A stretch of DNA of 64,000 bases from Hybos culiciformis (Eukaryota > Arthropoda > Insecta > Diptera > Hybotidae), in NCBI GenBank assembly GCA_964007475.1, contig OZ023273.1, positions 30,367,557 through 30,431,556 on the forward strand, written 5' to 3'. Made by a program: the position numbers and the translations under genes. The notes below the pieces were generated by a model. That model was not told the DNA's origin, did no database searches, and saw nothing but the letters and a program-made list of their open reading frames with translations. This document shows, piece after piece, positions 38,970-50,619 of this stretch. Numbering within the stretch: the first letter of the stretch is position 1; every line of letters begins with the position of its first letter.

Positions 38970-40296
38970 GTTTAAATTAAAATTTACTATTTTTTAAAGT
39001 CTGATAAACTTTTACTTTATAGTAGGTATATTAAACTGTAGGCATTCTATCTTAAATGATCCTTAATGACTAAAATCAATTAACCTATCTTGTTTTTATG
39101 TAATCGATTCACCAAAAAATTAAATTTATATTTACGAATATCAATTATATTATAATCTTTTTATTTATCAGACGTCTGAAAACTTGAATACTGAATATTG
39201 GAAATGATTGTATTAATTAATCAAAATGCTGACTATACAAATAATATCAATATACTTATATCTGATCAGAATAATTAATTTTTGTACATGGAATTGTAAT
39301 CTTCTAATTCTAAGTATACATATGTATACAAGTAGTTCTTGCTTCTCTCATTTTGTTCTGAATAATAAAATTTGTTATCATTATAGAGTCCATAGTGAAT
39401 GCAATTAAAATTTAATGAATTTGAAAATTTTTTGTCTATATAAGAATTAGTCATAAAAATATTTTATTTTCTTTCTGTATGCTTGAAATTAATAAAAATG
39501 GTGGTTACGTCATTTATGAGGCCCTAATGCCTAATTGGATTATTCACTATTTTTGGTTTATTCCAAATTATATTATTATTATTATTTTTTTTTTGTATAA
39601 CCTTATCTACAAATGCACTTGCATGCAAAAATAAACTATCGAAAAAAGAAAAAAAAAATTAAATATGAAAAACTAACACAACAAAAGCTTCCTTTATTTG
39701 CCTTGTCAGTTTTTATTTTGCACAACAAAAAAAAAAAAAAAACATAACAAAGTTCTATTTCAGTGAGCAACAGGCAATAGAAAATAAATGCAATTTACGT
39801 TTTATCAATTTTTTTTTTTTTTATTATTTTTAGTGCATTATTATTATTATTATTTTTATTTTTTTTTTTGGCCACCCAAAAAGCACAATTTTTCTACCCC
39901 ATACTTTATGAACTTTTTTTCTTTTTTTTTTTTTTTTTTGTTATCAGTGAAAAAGTTTAAAAATGTATGAAAAAAAATTGTAGTTTTTTTTCAATAATAA
40001 TGGTTTCTAAATTAAAATAAAAAAAAAATAAAAAATGATTAAGAACTATGATTTGTTATGCGTTACATTTTAGGCAATATTTTTATGTTGTGAAGTATGG
40101 AAAAAATTGATTGAAAAATTAGTCTTAGTGAGGATGGGGTTTGTGTGAATTTTAATAGGACCGCTGCGCTGTTGTTATTTCATGTAATTAATGGTAGCAG
40201 CAATTTCTTGTTATTATTTAATTTACTCGTCGTTGAAAAGAAAAAGAGTGCAGTTATTGAAATGGTTCAAGTGGAGAAAATTTTTACAAAAACTAC

Positions 40297-40367
40297 TGGT
40301 CGAGGTGTGAATCGAACCCACGAATGATTAAGCCGTAAAATAATATTCACTATACAGTTTGAAATTA
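40297..40367 (-). other. tRNA 3'-half-like segment (B-box relic)
   Basis: Read on the minus strand, GTGGGTTCGATTCACAC forms a T-arm with four of five pairs and contains the RNA polymerase III B-box core GGTTCGATTC. It is followed by CTCGACCA, which resembles an acceptor 3' strand with CCA. Upstream, TATAGTGAATATTAT loosely resembles a D-arm and A-box, but neither the acceptor nor the anticodon stem closes. This is a tRNA relic or the head of a tRNA-derived SINE, not a functional tRNA. Confidence 0.35.
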
Positions 40368-42140
40368 TTGGATAATAATAATTTAATAATATGAAAACAA
40401 GTTATTTAACTTAACACTTATTCATAGTACAGTTAAGTAAGAGCATATATATAAACTTTTTCAGAATAATTGAACGATATATAATTATCAGTGTCATCTA
40501 ATATTTCAATTACTCGTAAAGCTATCTTTGATAAAAAATTGCTAAAAAATAAAAGTTTGACAAAAAAACATTTTCTTAAGAACAAAAAAAAAACATTGCA
40601 ATTTCTTTGAAAATCATTTTCGTAACTACTGATCTCATAAATGTACAAAATCTGTACAAGCTTTTGATTAAATATGTATTCTGAAGTTAAAAAATTTATT
40701 AAGGAATCCAATTCACAACGCTCATAAATCCTTTACTTAAGCAATTTTGTGTGCTTTTCCACCAATTTATAATTATAATATAAATTTTTCAAAGATTTCG
40801 AAGATTCAGCTTTAATTATTATTAAATATATGTACGTAATAATATACGATTAACTACAAAGGTCAATGATTCAGTGTCTTTTGCACTAGTTGTTTCTAAT
40901 ACAGAATGCAGTTAATGCATTTTATTTTATATACCATTTAATAGTTGTCTTAAATATGAAAAAAAAAAAAAATTGGTTCAAATTCTAAATTTTAAGATAT
41001 TCTTCTTATAAAAAAAAAAAAATACCAACAAAAAAACAATATAAATTTTTTGAGTGATGATGTAATGATAATAAATGTGCAATTGCGCATTTTTATATCA
41101 TAAAAAAAATTTTATAAACATTTCAAACTAAAATGCAATGCATAAAATGTACTGTACACTTATAAAAAAAAAAAACTGTCATATTAAATTTTTTTTTGTA
41201 TAGTTTGAACACATGAATAAATAAAAATAATTATATTGGACAATTTTGTTTTTTAAGTTTACAAAAATTATATATTTTCAGGTGCTTCAATATAATTTTT
41301 TTTTTCCTATGATAATTAAGTTTCAAAAATGACCATTTTTCAGAATTCAAAACAAATATGAAATTAAATTTTTTTATTTGATTGCGCTCATGTTTACAGA
41401 AAATGAGTTCAATACGAAAAAAATTATGTTAATTTTTTTAGTAAAATTTTGGTGTTTTCATTTACCTAAGTGACCCGAAAATATATTCATTCACACTCAG
41501 TATTAAATTAAAAAAATCTATATGAAATAAAATTTTGACATTATTATACCTAGCTTTAGTACTGATTTATGTAATAGCTTGAACAACATATTATTTATAC
41601 CTGAAATTCATATAACAGGCAAATTAAATTACAAGTTTTTATATACGAGTATATTTATAAAATTAATTTTCAAACTTCCTATAAAGTTAATAAAAAAAAA
41701 TATAAATTAAAAATTTATAAATTCAAATAAATTTAAAAATTTTGCAATGAATAATTAAGTCAGTAAAACTTGATTGCCTTCGAAAATGTTCTTTGTGATT
41801 TGAATATGTACTATTAAAAAAAATGTATAATTTACATTTTATATCTTTTTTTTTTGTATTTCTTACATATAGTTAGAATATTCCATCAAAATGCTAAAAT
41901 CTTTTTATTTTCTTACAAGATTTTAAATATAGTTAAAATTGTTTTTATTAAATTCCAGAGTTGTAGTAATTAAATGATTTTGAACATAATGTTTGCATAA
42001 GAGTTTAAGGACGTTAAATTATTTCTAAGCAGCTCAAATTTAATTTATAAAAATAACATAAGCTTTTGAAGTTGGCTGAGTTGTAAATTATAAATACTTA
42101 CATGTGTAGACTTTTATGTTATCAAAATAATTACAATTAA

Positions 42141-42682
42141 GAGCCCTCCATGTGAAATTCTGTTTTCTATTTCTGTTTTCTATTTTTGCAGTTTTTTTTT
42201 GTTTTATTTTACAGAAAATAAACGGCCGTGAAAAATGCGACAAAAATTGTACGAAAAACACCTCTATCAGAAAATCACAAAACTATATTTGAATTTTATT
42301 TCTGTGCAGAAACTGTAATTTATCAAAAAACTTAAATAATTCTTAGAAATAAATGAAATTAATTAAAAATTGTTTAGGAAATTAAAGAAACTCAAAATTT
42401 CACGTCACCAGCCCTGGAGAGTGGTATTTTAGCTTTATTTCTGCGTTTGAGATTTTTTATTATCTTTTTCCTTTACTTCAGAATCCAAGCAAATATGTTC
42501 AAGTTTTTTAAAGGCTCATTTGGGCCAAAAAACTCAAAATTTAAAAAATCCGCCTCACCTACCCTGGAGCCAGTTATATACTCTCTAACATATCAAAAAA
42601 TCACTTCAGTCTAGATTGTAGTAACCCTACAATCAAAGCCAAACTAAGACCAATTTTTTGCAATTTTTCACATTGAGGGCTC
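42141..42682. mobile_element. TTAA-flanked non-autonomous transposon, piggyBac-like
   Basis: The 542-bp element begins GAGCCCTCCATGTGAAA and ends with its inverse, TTTCACATTGAGGGCTC. One base differs over 17 bp, or over 23 bp if the flanking AATTAA is counted. TTAA lies on each side (42137-42140 and 42683-42686), matching the TTAA target of piggyBac-type transposases. TTAA is common in DNA this A/T-rich, so the superfamily call is tentative. There is no transposase frame. A sequence motif is repeated inside, so this looks like a MITE with a duplicated core. Confidence 0.65.
42388..42569 (+). repeat. Internal direct repeat in the TTAA element
   Basis: AAACTCAAAATTT followed by a TCAC(C) string and CCCTGGAG occurs at 42388-42419 and again at 42530-42569, about 145 bp apart. 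The repeated CCCTGGAG cores are the most G/C-rich part of the element and could be subterminal protein-binding sites. Confidence 0.6.
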
Positions 42683-42686
42683 TTAA

Positions 42687-45600
42687 TTTGACAATTTTTT
42701 TTCGTTCTGAAAGATTAAAATTTACAATTTTCGAAAACTTACATTATTTATAATATGAAACATAATATAACATATCTTACTTTATCTAACTTCCGTCATT
42801 ATACAACGAATGGAAAAGCTGAATGAATAATCTAAAGATTAGGGTTTATTTTCTATTAATTTATCATTTTTTGTCACACATTTTTGACACATTATTTTGC
42901 TTTCCATATACAGTTTTTGTGCATTCAAAACTTAAATTCATAATTCAATAATTTATATTTCATTCTTAGAATTATTAAACTAGTTACAAAATCAAATAGA
43001 AATCGAATTTATATAATGTGTGTTTCAGTTTCCGGCAATGTTGATAACACGGTCTTGAATTTATAATTGTTTTAAATTCTCGGTAACGATAAATTAATAT
43101 ATTTGTGTAGTTTTTCGGTTGTAGTTAAATAAAAACATAATTAAAAAAAAAAAATTAACCTTCAATATCTAATTCAATCAAAGCTTTGGGATTTTCTTTA
43201 AGATGAATACAATATTAAAAGTTTTTGTGCACTGAAAAAAACTAAAGATACGACCAGCAGCTATATTTTCTATATTATATATATGTAGATATGTATGTAT
43301 TTAGGTCAAATGCAACCAATGAATCACTTTAGCAAAATTAGCTATTTATCACGATGACCAAAAGTAGCTTATATATAAATACAATTTTTTTAAGTTTTAC
43401 GTTTTTTATGCTTATAATTGAATATAGAATTATAATATAAATAATTCAATAATATAAATACAATACAAATAATTTCCGCCATCCTTTTAAACTTAACTTT
43501 AAGGCCTAAAGAACAATATTTTGACATAACATAACATCGAAAACCAAAGATATAACTAATTCTCCAAAGAGCTTTTTTTTCAGTGTACATCTATATTTAA
43601 AATACATATATATAGATTTAATAAGAAAAACAATTATTAATTTTCCGAAATTTCCAAAAAAAAAAACCGTTTTCTGTGAATGTTCGATTTTTGCAATAAT
43701 CCATAAAAAAAAGTACCTCTTGTGGTTTCGTGATACAAGCAAATTAATCTGTCGTTATCAATGCAAAAAAGACCTTGTTAATGATCGACAATATTGATTT
43801 TTTTGTCGTCATCATCATCTGCTTTTAATAGCCCACTTTAAAGGACCACACAACAGCAAAAAAAATCAATCAAAATTAATTATAAATTTTTTTTTCTTCA
43901 TAATCAACTTATTTAAAAAAAATTTGCGGTTTTGGATAAAAAAAATTAGAATTTCTGACCGTGAATTTTTGAATTGAAAATTATTTTTTAATTTTTGTTG
44001 CCTGTGATTTGAAAATAAGTGGAGAAAAAAGCTTATAATTTACGAAAAAAAAAAAAAAAAGTTTGTAAAATAATTATAAAAATAATTAAAATTTAATAAA
44101 TTTTCATAAATACAACTTACCATGTTATTTTTTTTTAATAATTGAGTAAAATTGTTTGTTAAGAAAAACCATTGAACAATTTCAATTTTTTCCCCTCTGT
44201 TTATAAAAAAAAACCAATAATTATTTATATTTTAATAATTTAATTTTTTTTTTGATTGAATATTTATTAAAAAAAAAAAAACAAAAACTAGGTAATAATT
44301 TTAATAATTAATGTAAAATTATTCATAATTCAAAATTTCACTTGTTCACAAAAAAAATACAAAAAACAAAAACAAAAAAATATAAAAATTAAATATGGAA
44401 ATAAAGAATTAAAATAAAATTCATAATTGCATTAACAATTGTACAAAAATAAAAAAAAATAAATAAAAAAAGTCCTTGAATTTTATTTTAAAAAATATTT
44501 GTTTTTTTTTTTTGCAAATTTGTTCCCAAAATGCACTTTATTATTTTTATATTTAATTTTTTTCACACAGGAAAAAATAGTTAAAAATCATTTTTTTATG
44601 TTCTTTTTATTGTTTGTTTTTTTTTTTTTTTTTGTTTATTCTAATTAATTCACTCACGATCAGTTTAATGTTTTGGAAATTTATTATTATTTTAATTATA
44701 CCTACAGTTTTCATTTAACTGAATTAAATATTAAAAAAAAAAAAAATAAAAACAAATCAATAAAATTAATTAAATTTTTTATTTTATTTTATTTAATTTT
44801 TTTCCTTTTTTCAAAGCATCGTCATAAATCCGTGTTAGCGAGAAAAAAAATATTGAGATAAAGTTAATTGCAATGTTTTTTTTTTTTTGTTTTAAATCAA
44901 AATAAACTTAAAATTTGTTCTGATGCAATATAAAAAAATGCAATAAAAAAACGAAAAATGAAAATAAAAAAAAAAAAACAAAATTGTTTACCGCGATTAT
45001 TTTTCTCTCTTGCATCTAAAAAGCCGAAAACTAGACTAAAATGCAATAATAAAAAAAAAAAAAAAAAAGAATAAATATTTTTTAAGCAAAAAAAAAAAAA
45101 ATTATTATTATTTTTCTTTTGGGTTTTTTTTTTTTAGTAAAAAATTCAACACAAAAATGCATACGTTACGAATTTTTATTTGGAATAAAAAAAAAAATTA
45201 TTATTTTTTATTTTTTTTATTTTATTTTTGTAAATTTTATTTTTGTTCTTTGTTTTGTTTTTATTTAAATGCACTAAAAATAATTTTTATGTATTTTTTC
45301 GCATATTTTGTAAATTAATAAATATATATATATACCTAATATATATATGTAAAATAAATTGTTTATTAATATTAATTTTTTTCAAACTTAAAATTTATAT
45401 TTAATTTTGTGAATCTTTTTTTTTTATTCTTATTATTTTAGTGAGTATAGAAATTATAAAAATGCATTTTGAAAGAAAAAATGTATATAATTATACCAAT
45501 AAATATATATTTGAAACAATATTATTGTATCAATGTGAAACAAAATAATAATGAAACATTATAATTATGTTTTAGCTAAAAATTTGTTTTGATAGTTGTT

Positions 45601-48316
45601 GTTATCTTTTTAACTTTTTTTAATTAGTTTTTCTTATATACGTGTTCATTAATGTAATGAAAATTTTTGTTTTTAATTTATATAAATCGATTATAATTAT
45701 TATTAATTATCAAAATTCAATATGTTATGAAATTGAAGTCTTATTTTATTATGTTTACATTAGCGGTCATTGAGTTTTAATAGAATAAACCTATAAATAC
45801 TAAGAAATAATTTTAATTCAAAATAAAAAAGGACGTAAAATGAATAATAAATTTTTTTTTGTTCTTAATTTAATTCATTTATTTTATTCAATTAACTTAT
45901 TTATTTTTTTTTTTACTCACTATTGGCGTGAATTGAAGTTTTTCTTTTCCATTTCATTCCATATAAAATTGTTTCATTTCATATGCACATTTTTTTTTAA
46001 TATATTACATTACTGAAGTTTAAGTTCTTATGCTAATATTACAAAATTTTAATTAAAAATAAGTTTAGAAAAAAGGAAATTTTAATACTTTTTAAGTGCA
46101 TCTAATAAAGTGCGTTCTCATCGTCTTTTTTTTGTTTTTTTTTTTTTAATTTACCTTGTTTCTATACAAAATTCATATTTTCAATAATTTTTTCTTGTAT
46201 TATGAATGTATTTGTTGCGTATCTTATAAATTTATTTACGTTTTTTTTTTTATTTCAAAACACACTAGTTTGTTTTTATTTTTTTTTTCTATTTCTATAT
46301 TTTTATGATTTTTTTTTTATTTTTTCTTCACAGAACTTTTTTTCGCATAGAATTTTTTGTGTGTAAGCTTCTCTATTTTTCTTATAATTTTGTTGTTGTT
46401 ATTTTCATATTTATATATGTATATATTTTTTTGGTATAATTTATTTACTTGCTGGTTTTTTTCCGTAATATATTTTTTGCGTATTGCGTATGTGTTCAAA
46501 AAAAAAAAAAACTTTAATTTTTTTTTATTTGTGTTAAGAATGCGTTTTATTTATATTATATATATTTTTTTAAAGTATATGTTTTATTTTTGTCAAAAAG
46601 AAATTATTATTATTTTTTTTTGTTTCAAAATTGGGAGGAATGGTCAATTAAAATTTGAATTGAAGAACACAACGAATTTTTTTTTTTTATTCAAATATTA
46701 ATTATATAATTTTTTATATTATTGTTTCACTTTTGGGCAAAAATTAGAAAAAAAAAAAAATTTTTTTTAAAGGCACATTTACATTATGACAAACATTTTT
46801 TTTTTTTTGGAATAAAATGAAAATGAAATAAGTCATTTTTTCATGGGAAATCCCCCAAATAAAGTTTGGTGTACTTTTATTTTTTTTTATTTTTTGGAAA
46901 TTTAGTCCATTAAAAATTTTCTTATTTTCTTTTTACAAAAATTAAATTATTATTGTCTTTTATACTAAACATTATTAGCCTGCAAATTTTAATGCAAAAA
47001 AAAATAAATAAAAAAAATCGATTTTTTGTTTCCAATTTTATTTATTTTTTCTTTTTACCAATTAATTAACTTAAATGAATTATAAAATAATATTTATTGA
47101 GTAAAAAAAAAAAAATATATTTATAATTATAATTTTGGGCATATTTTTAATTATAAAATGTGCATGTAAAAAAAAAATCAATAAATAAAAAAAAAAGAAT
47201 TAAAAAACTTAATTTTACACATGTAAAGTTATATTAATGTGTGGGTTTTGGTTTCTTTTTTTCTTCAATGCGTTGCTTTTCATTCTATTTCTATATTATA
47301 TTATATATATATATATATTTTTTCATTAATTTTAATTTTCTATTTGAAGTAGCTAAAAAAAAAAAAACTAAAATATATGTAGAAATATAGAAGAATAGAA
47401 TTTCCAGGCATAGGTTTATGGCTTACATTCATATTTTAGCTATATTATATTTACAATGTTTTTTTTTTTTTTTTTTTTAATATTTTCAATTCAAAAATAT
47501 TGCAAAATTGAAGTTAAGATAAAATTTATGAAGGAAAGGGAAAATATTTATCACGCACTAAAGAAAAAAAAAAATTTTATATATAAATTCATCATTATTT
47601 TTTCTATTTTCCTATATTCAATTTTTTTTTTTTTTTTTTAGAATAATACCGCTTCTATTTATTTTATTTTTTTTAGCTACGCTTTTTTTAATTCAAGTTA
47701 ACTACTACTAAAGAAAAAAAAAAATTTAATATAAAAAAAATGAATGTAAAATAAAATAAAAAAATAAAAACATACATATATGTTTAGGTTATAATATACT
47801 TTATTTCTTATTTATGGATGCAATGCAATATACACAAAGAAAATGCATTGAAAAGTGCATATAAATGCAATACGCAGAAAAAGCGGTAGAATTTTTTAAC
47901 ATAAGCTTGATTAAAACAAAAAAAACATATATATAAAAAAAAACATAACTTATTTTTTGAGTTTAATGTCAATGAAAAAGAGAAGAAAAAAATAATAATA
48001 ATAATAATTATAATTAAAAAATAGAAAATTTTCATTATTCTATAGTATTTATACATATAATAAATATATAAAATTTTTTTTGTTTATGTTTTCCACTAAA
48101 TAATTTCAAATGAATAAATTAATAATTTTAAATGGCTTATAAAATGTTTTATTTTTATATTTTCATAATTGACTCATTTTTTTATAGTTTTTTTTTTCTT
48201 GTTTTTGTCTATATTTTCAAAAAAAAAAAGAAAATAATTACTAAGAACCACGTCATTGAGAACAGAATAAAATTGTACATTTATTTTTACGTTAATATGG
48301 AGGTTTGGAAGGATAA
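42687..48316. other. AT-rich non-coding tract
   Basis: Very low-complexity DNA, especially 43860-48200, with dense poly-A and poly-T runs. A consensus minus-strand donor (AACATG|GTAAGTTG) occurs near 44117-44122, but no coding sequence precedes it. A short complex patch at 43740-43860 has a minus-strand string of five GAT/GAC codons, with no further support. Confidence 0.55.
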
Positions 48317-48457
48317 TTAAAATAACTGATAATCCTTTTTATAACATGTACAATCAGATGTAAACGGCACCGTAAAGCCTACATAATCTGAACACTCAAT
48401 ACAGGATTGTTTCTGAATGCGAAAACGAATGTTTCGACAAGTTTTTAGCTCATACAT
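48317..48457 (-). CDS. Candidate cysteine-rich C-terminal exon
   Basis: A minus-strand frame of 46 codons ends at a TAA (48317-48319). It has five cysteines spaced C-x11-C-x2-C-x13-C-x1-C, with the end reading VPFTSDCTCYKKDYQLF. An acceptor-like tract (TTCGTTTTCGCATTCAG) inside it would give a terminal exon starting at KQSCIEC in phase 0. Paired CxC residues near the C-terminus occur in secreted cystine-knot factors. The closing CxC...DYQL recalls insect prothoracicotropic hormone, though only from memory and over a few residues. The DNA at 48340-48440 is clearly less A/T-rich than its flanks. No upstream exon or signal peptide can be linked. A chance frame is not excluded. Confidence 0.3.
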   Translation of the reverse strand: MYELKTCRNIRFRIQKQSCIECSDYVGFTVPFTSDCTCYKKDYQLF

Positions 48458-48607
48458 TATTTACAATATTTTATAGAAAATTAATAAAATTATTTGAATG
48501 GTAAACATTCGTTTCTGGCTGCAATCAGGGTTTTTTGTCTTCAAACTATCTTTTTTGTCTGTAGACTGCAATTTTTTTTTTAAACAAAAGTATAATTTTT
48601 TTTTTCG

Positions 48608-48644
48608 ATGAGAAAAGCCAGTTGCAAGGTTAGTTTTAGCAAAG
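48608..48644 (+). CDS. Candidate first coding exon with a perfect donor
   Basis: An ATG at 48608 opens a 12-codon frame (MRKASCKVSFSK plus one base) that runs into AAAG|GTAAGTTTT at 48645, a full consensus donor. A second donor-like string, CAAG|GTTAGT, lies 16 bases earlier. The preceding T-run could be part of an acceptor or UTR. The exon is too short to identify and no partner exon is found. It lies on the opposite strand to the cysteine-rich frame. Confidence 0.15.
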
Positions 48645-49389
48645 GTAAGTTTTAAGATGCAAGTGCAGATACTGTATTAATTTTATAGTTATATTTTTTG
48701 CTTTTCTTCTATAATACCGATGATCCTGTATAGTGCCGTCAACGATGGTTTGATGAACTTTATTATACATGATTTCCAATTAATAAATCTATATTATCTA
48801 TCATATAGAGTAGGTAGATATCTTTTTTTTATAAATAATAAATAATTAATCCTTTTTAAGCTTGTGCGATATATTTCATTTTGTTGACAATAACTAAAAG
48901 GAAATATATAAAAATAACAAACAAGAAAAAAAAAAAAAATGTATTCTTGAAATTCAATTATCTTTATTTTATTTATTATTATTATTTTTTTATGATTGTA
49001 TTCTTAAATTTCAAATTTTTTTTTTGATTTTGTTGCTACATTTTTTTTTTTTTTTTTTTAATGAAATTTATTCGAAGTTTTTTATTATTTTTTCTTTTAT
49101 TTATTATTTTTTTTTTATTCTTATTATTATTATTATTTTTTGTTCTTTTAATTAGACAAACATTCCATTATCCTTTTAAATAACAAAAAAAAATAAAAAA
49201 TTATATATATATGTATATATATATATTTATATATATAAAAAGGACGAAAATTAGATAAAGGATGTTATTCTATGTACAGCAGTATATGAAACTTTTTATA
49301 TTCTGCCTTGCTTTTTAGAAAAAAAAAATTGTTTTTTTTATATGTAAATAAATAATAAAAAAAAGAAGATATTTAATAATAATATAGAA

Positions 49390-49409
49390 AATAATAATAA
49401 TAATAATAA
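49390..49409. repeat. AAT trinucleotide microsatellite
   Basis: Six or more consecutive AAT units. Confidence 0.85.
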
Positions 49410-49464
49410 AAAACACAATATATATTTTTTTTTTGTTACTATTATTTATTTATTATTTTTTATT

Positions 49465-49465
49465 T

Positions 49466-49486
<21 letters not shown>
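49465..49486. repeat. TTA trinucleotide microsatellite
   Basis: About seven consecutive TTA units within a longer TTATT-rich stretch. Confidence 0.85.
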
Positions 49487-49496
<10 letters not shown>

Positions 49497-50421
49497 TTTT
49501 TTTTTTTTTTAACTTTTCCCAAGCTATATAAATGTGTACACACAGTTCTTTACAATTTTAGAGCGATTCAATAACTAAAAGTACTATATACATTTTACAT
49601 AGTATAATATGAAGCGAATTGGTTAACCTTCATATGGAAGCAGAAAAAAAAAACAATTTTTTTTTTTTTTTTAATATAAACACATATAGTATGTATATTG
49701 AAAAATACAAAAATAAAAATTAAAAAAAAAAAAAAAAAAATTATAAGTAAAATAAAATTGAAAAATTTTTTCGTCCCTAACCCCCAAACCATTCAAAAAA
49801 AAAAATGTTTTTTATACAAAAAAAAATATTTTTGCATGTAAAATTGCATAAACCCCTTTTTGTGTCCCAACAACGACCGACAATATTAAAAAAAAAAAAA
49901 AAACAAATATATACAACTACGACAATCTGTTTTGAAAAATAATGAAAGAAAAGTTATTTTTTTTTTTTTCATTTTATTTTCATACATATAATTGTATGTA
50001 TATATTTATTTTACATGCAATTTTCGTTTATTATTTTTTTATTCTGTGGTTGCAAGTATCTTCTTATGTTTTTGCTTCTATTTTTTTTATTCAAAATATA
50101 CGTAAAAAAATATAATATTCTTTAACAAAAAAATACAATTATAAGATGCAGTTTTGAATTTCTATAAAAAAAAAAAATGCATTTTCAATAAAAAAAATAA
50201 ATAAAATACATGTATGCGTATCCAAAAAATGCATTTTTTTTTTTTGGCAAGTAATTTTGGAAATATTCATTTTTAGAAGAATTATTATTAAGTTTTTTTT
50301 ATAGTATAGAATTCTTGCATATAAAATTAATTTTTATATTTTGTCGAAAATTTTATATTGGGTGATTCCATGATAAATCAGAAATAATATTTAATTGCGA
50401 TTGATGGTGGAATGTATCTAA

Positions 50422-50619
50422 ATGCGTCAGTCATTAAATCTTCAAGACTTTATTGAGACCTTAGAAAGTTCTTGGTATAACAGCAAAATAATTTGTCCTT
50501 TATGGTCCTTAATAGTCCTTATTTCAGCATTTTATAAAATATCAGAAAATACATTTATTTTTTGGCACCATAATTATGAAGACATTACTATAATTTGCCA
50601 GATGGAAAATTTCAATCAG
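50422..50619 (+). other. 66-codon open frame ending at a CAG|GTATTT donor-like site
   Basis: The frame starts with an ATG directly after an in-frame TAA and reads MRQSLNLQDFIETLESSWY. It has a hydrophobic stretch (residues about 24-38) and then IFWHHNYEDITIICQME, ending at CAATCAG|GTATTT in phase 0. Composition is more balanced than in the flanks. Frames of this length are expected by chance several times in the window, so it is listed only as a candidate first exon of an unidentified, possibly membrane-associated protein. Confidence 0.2.

Larger units (their letters stand above)
35977..42134. other. AT-rich non-coding tract
   Basis: Low-complexity A/T with several long A and T runs. An acceptor-like string ending TTTCCAG at about 36929 precedes a more complex patch (36930-37110) with several short frames, none convincing. 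Open frames at 37746-38108 and 38766-38969 are described separately. The 40145-40327 plus-strand frame runs across a tRNA-like segment and is not a gene. Confidence 0.5.

Noticed and set aside
40145..40327. 60-codon plus-strand frame with reasonable composition (begins MNFNRTAALLLFHVINGSS)
   Set aside because: Its last third reads through the complement of a tRNA-like T-arm, so the frame is better explained as a relic of a tRNA-derived sequence.
40433..40711. 92-codon minus-strand frame
   Set aside because: Central part is a phenylalanine and lysine-rich homopolymer translation; no splice or start support.
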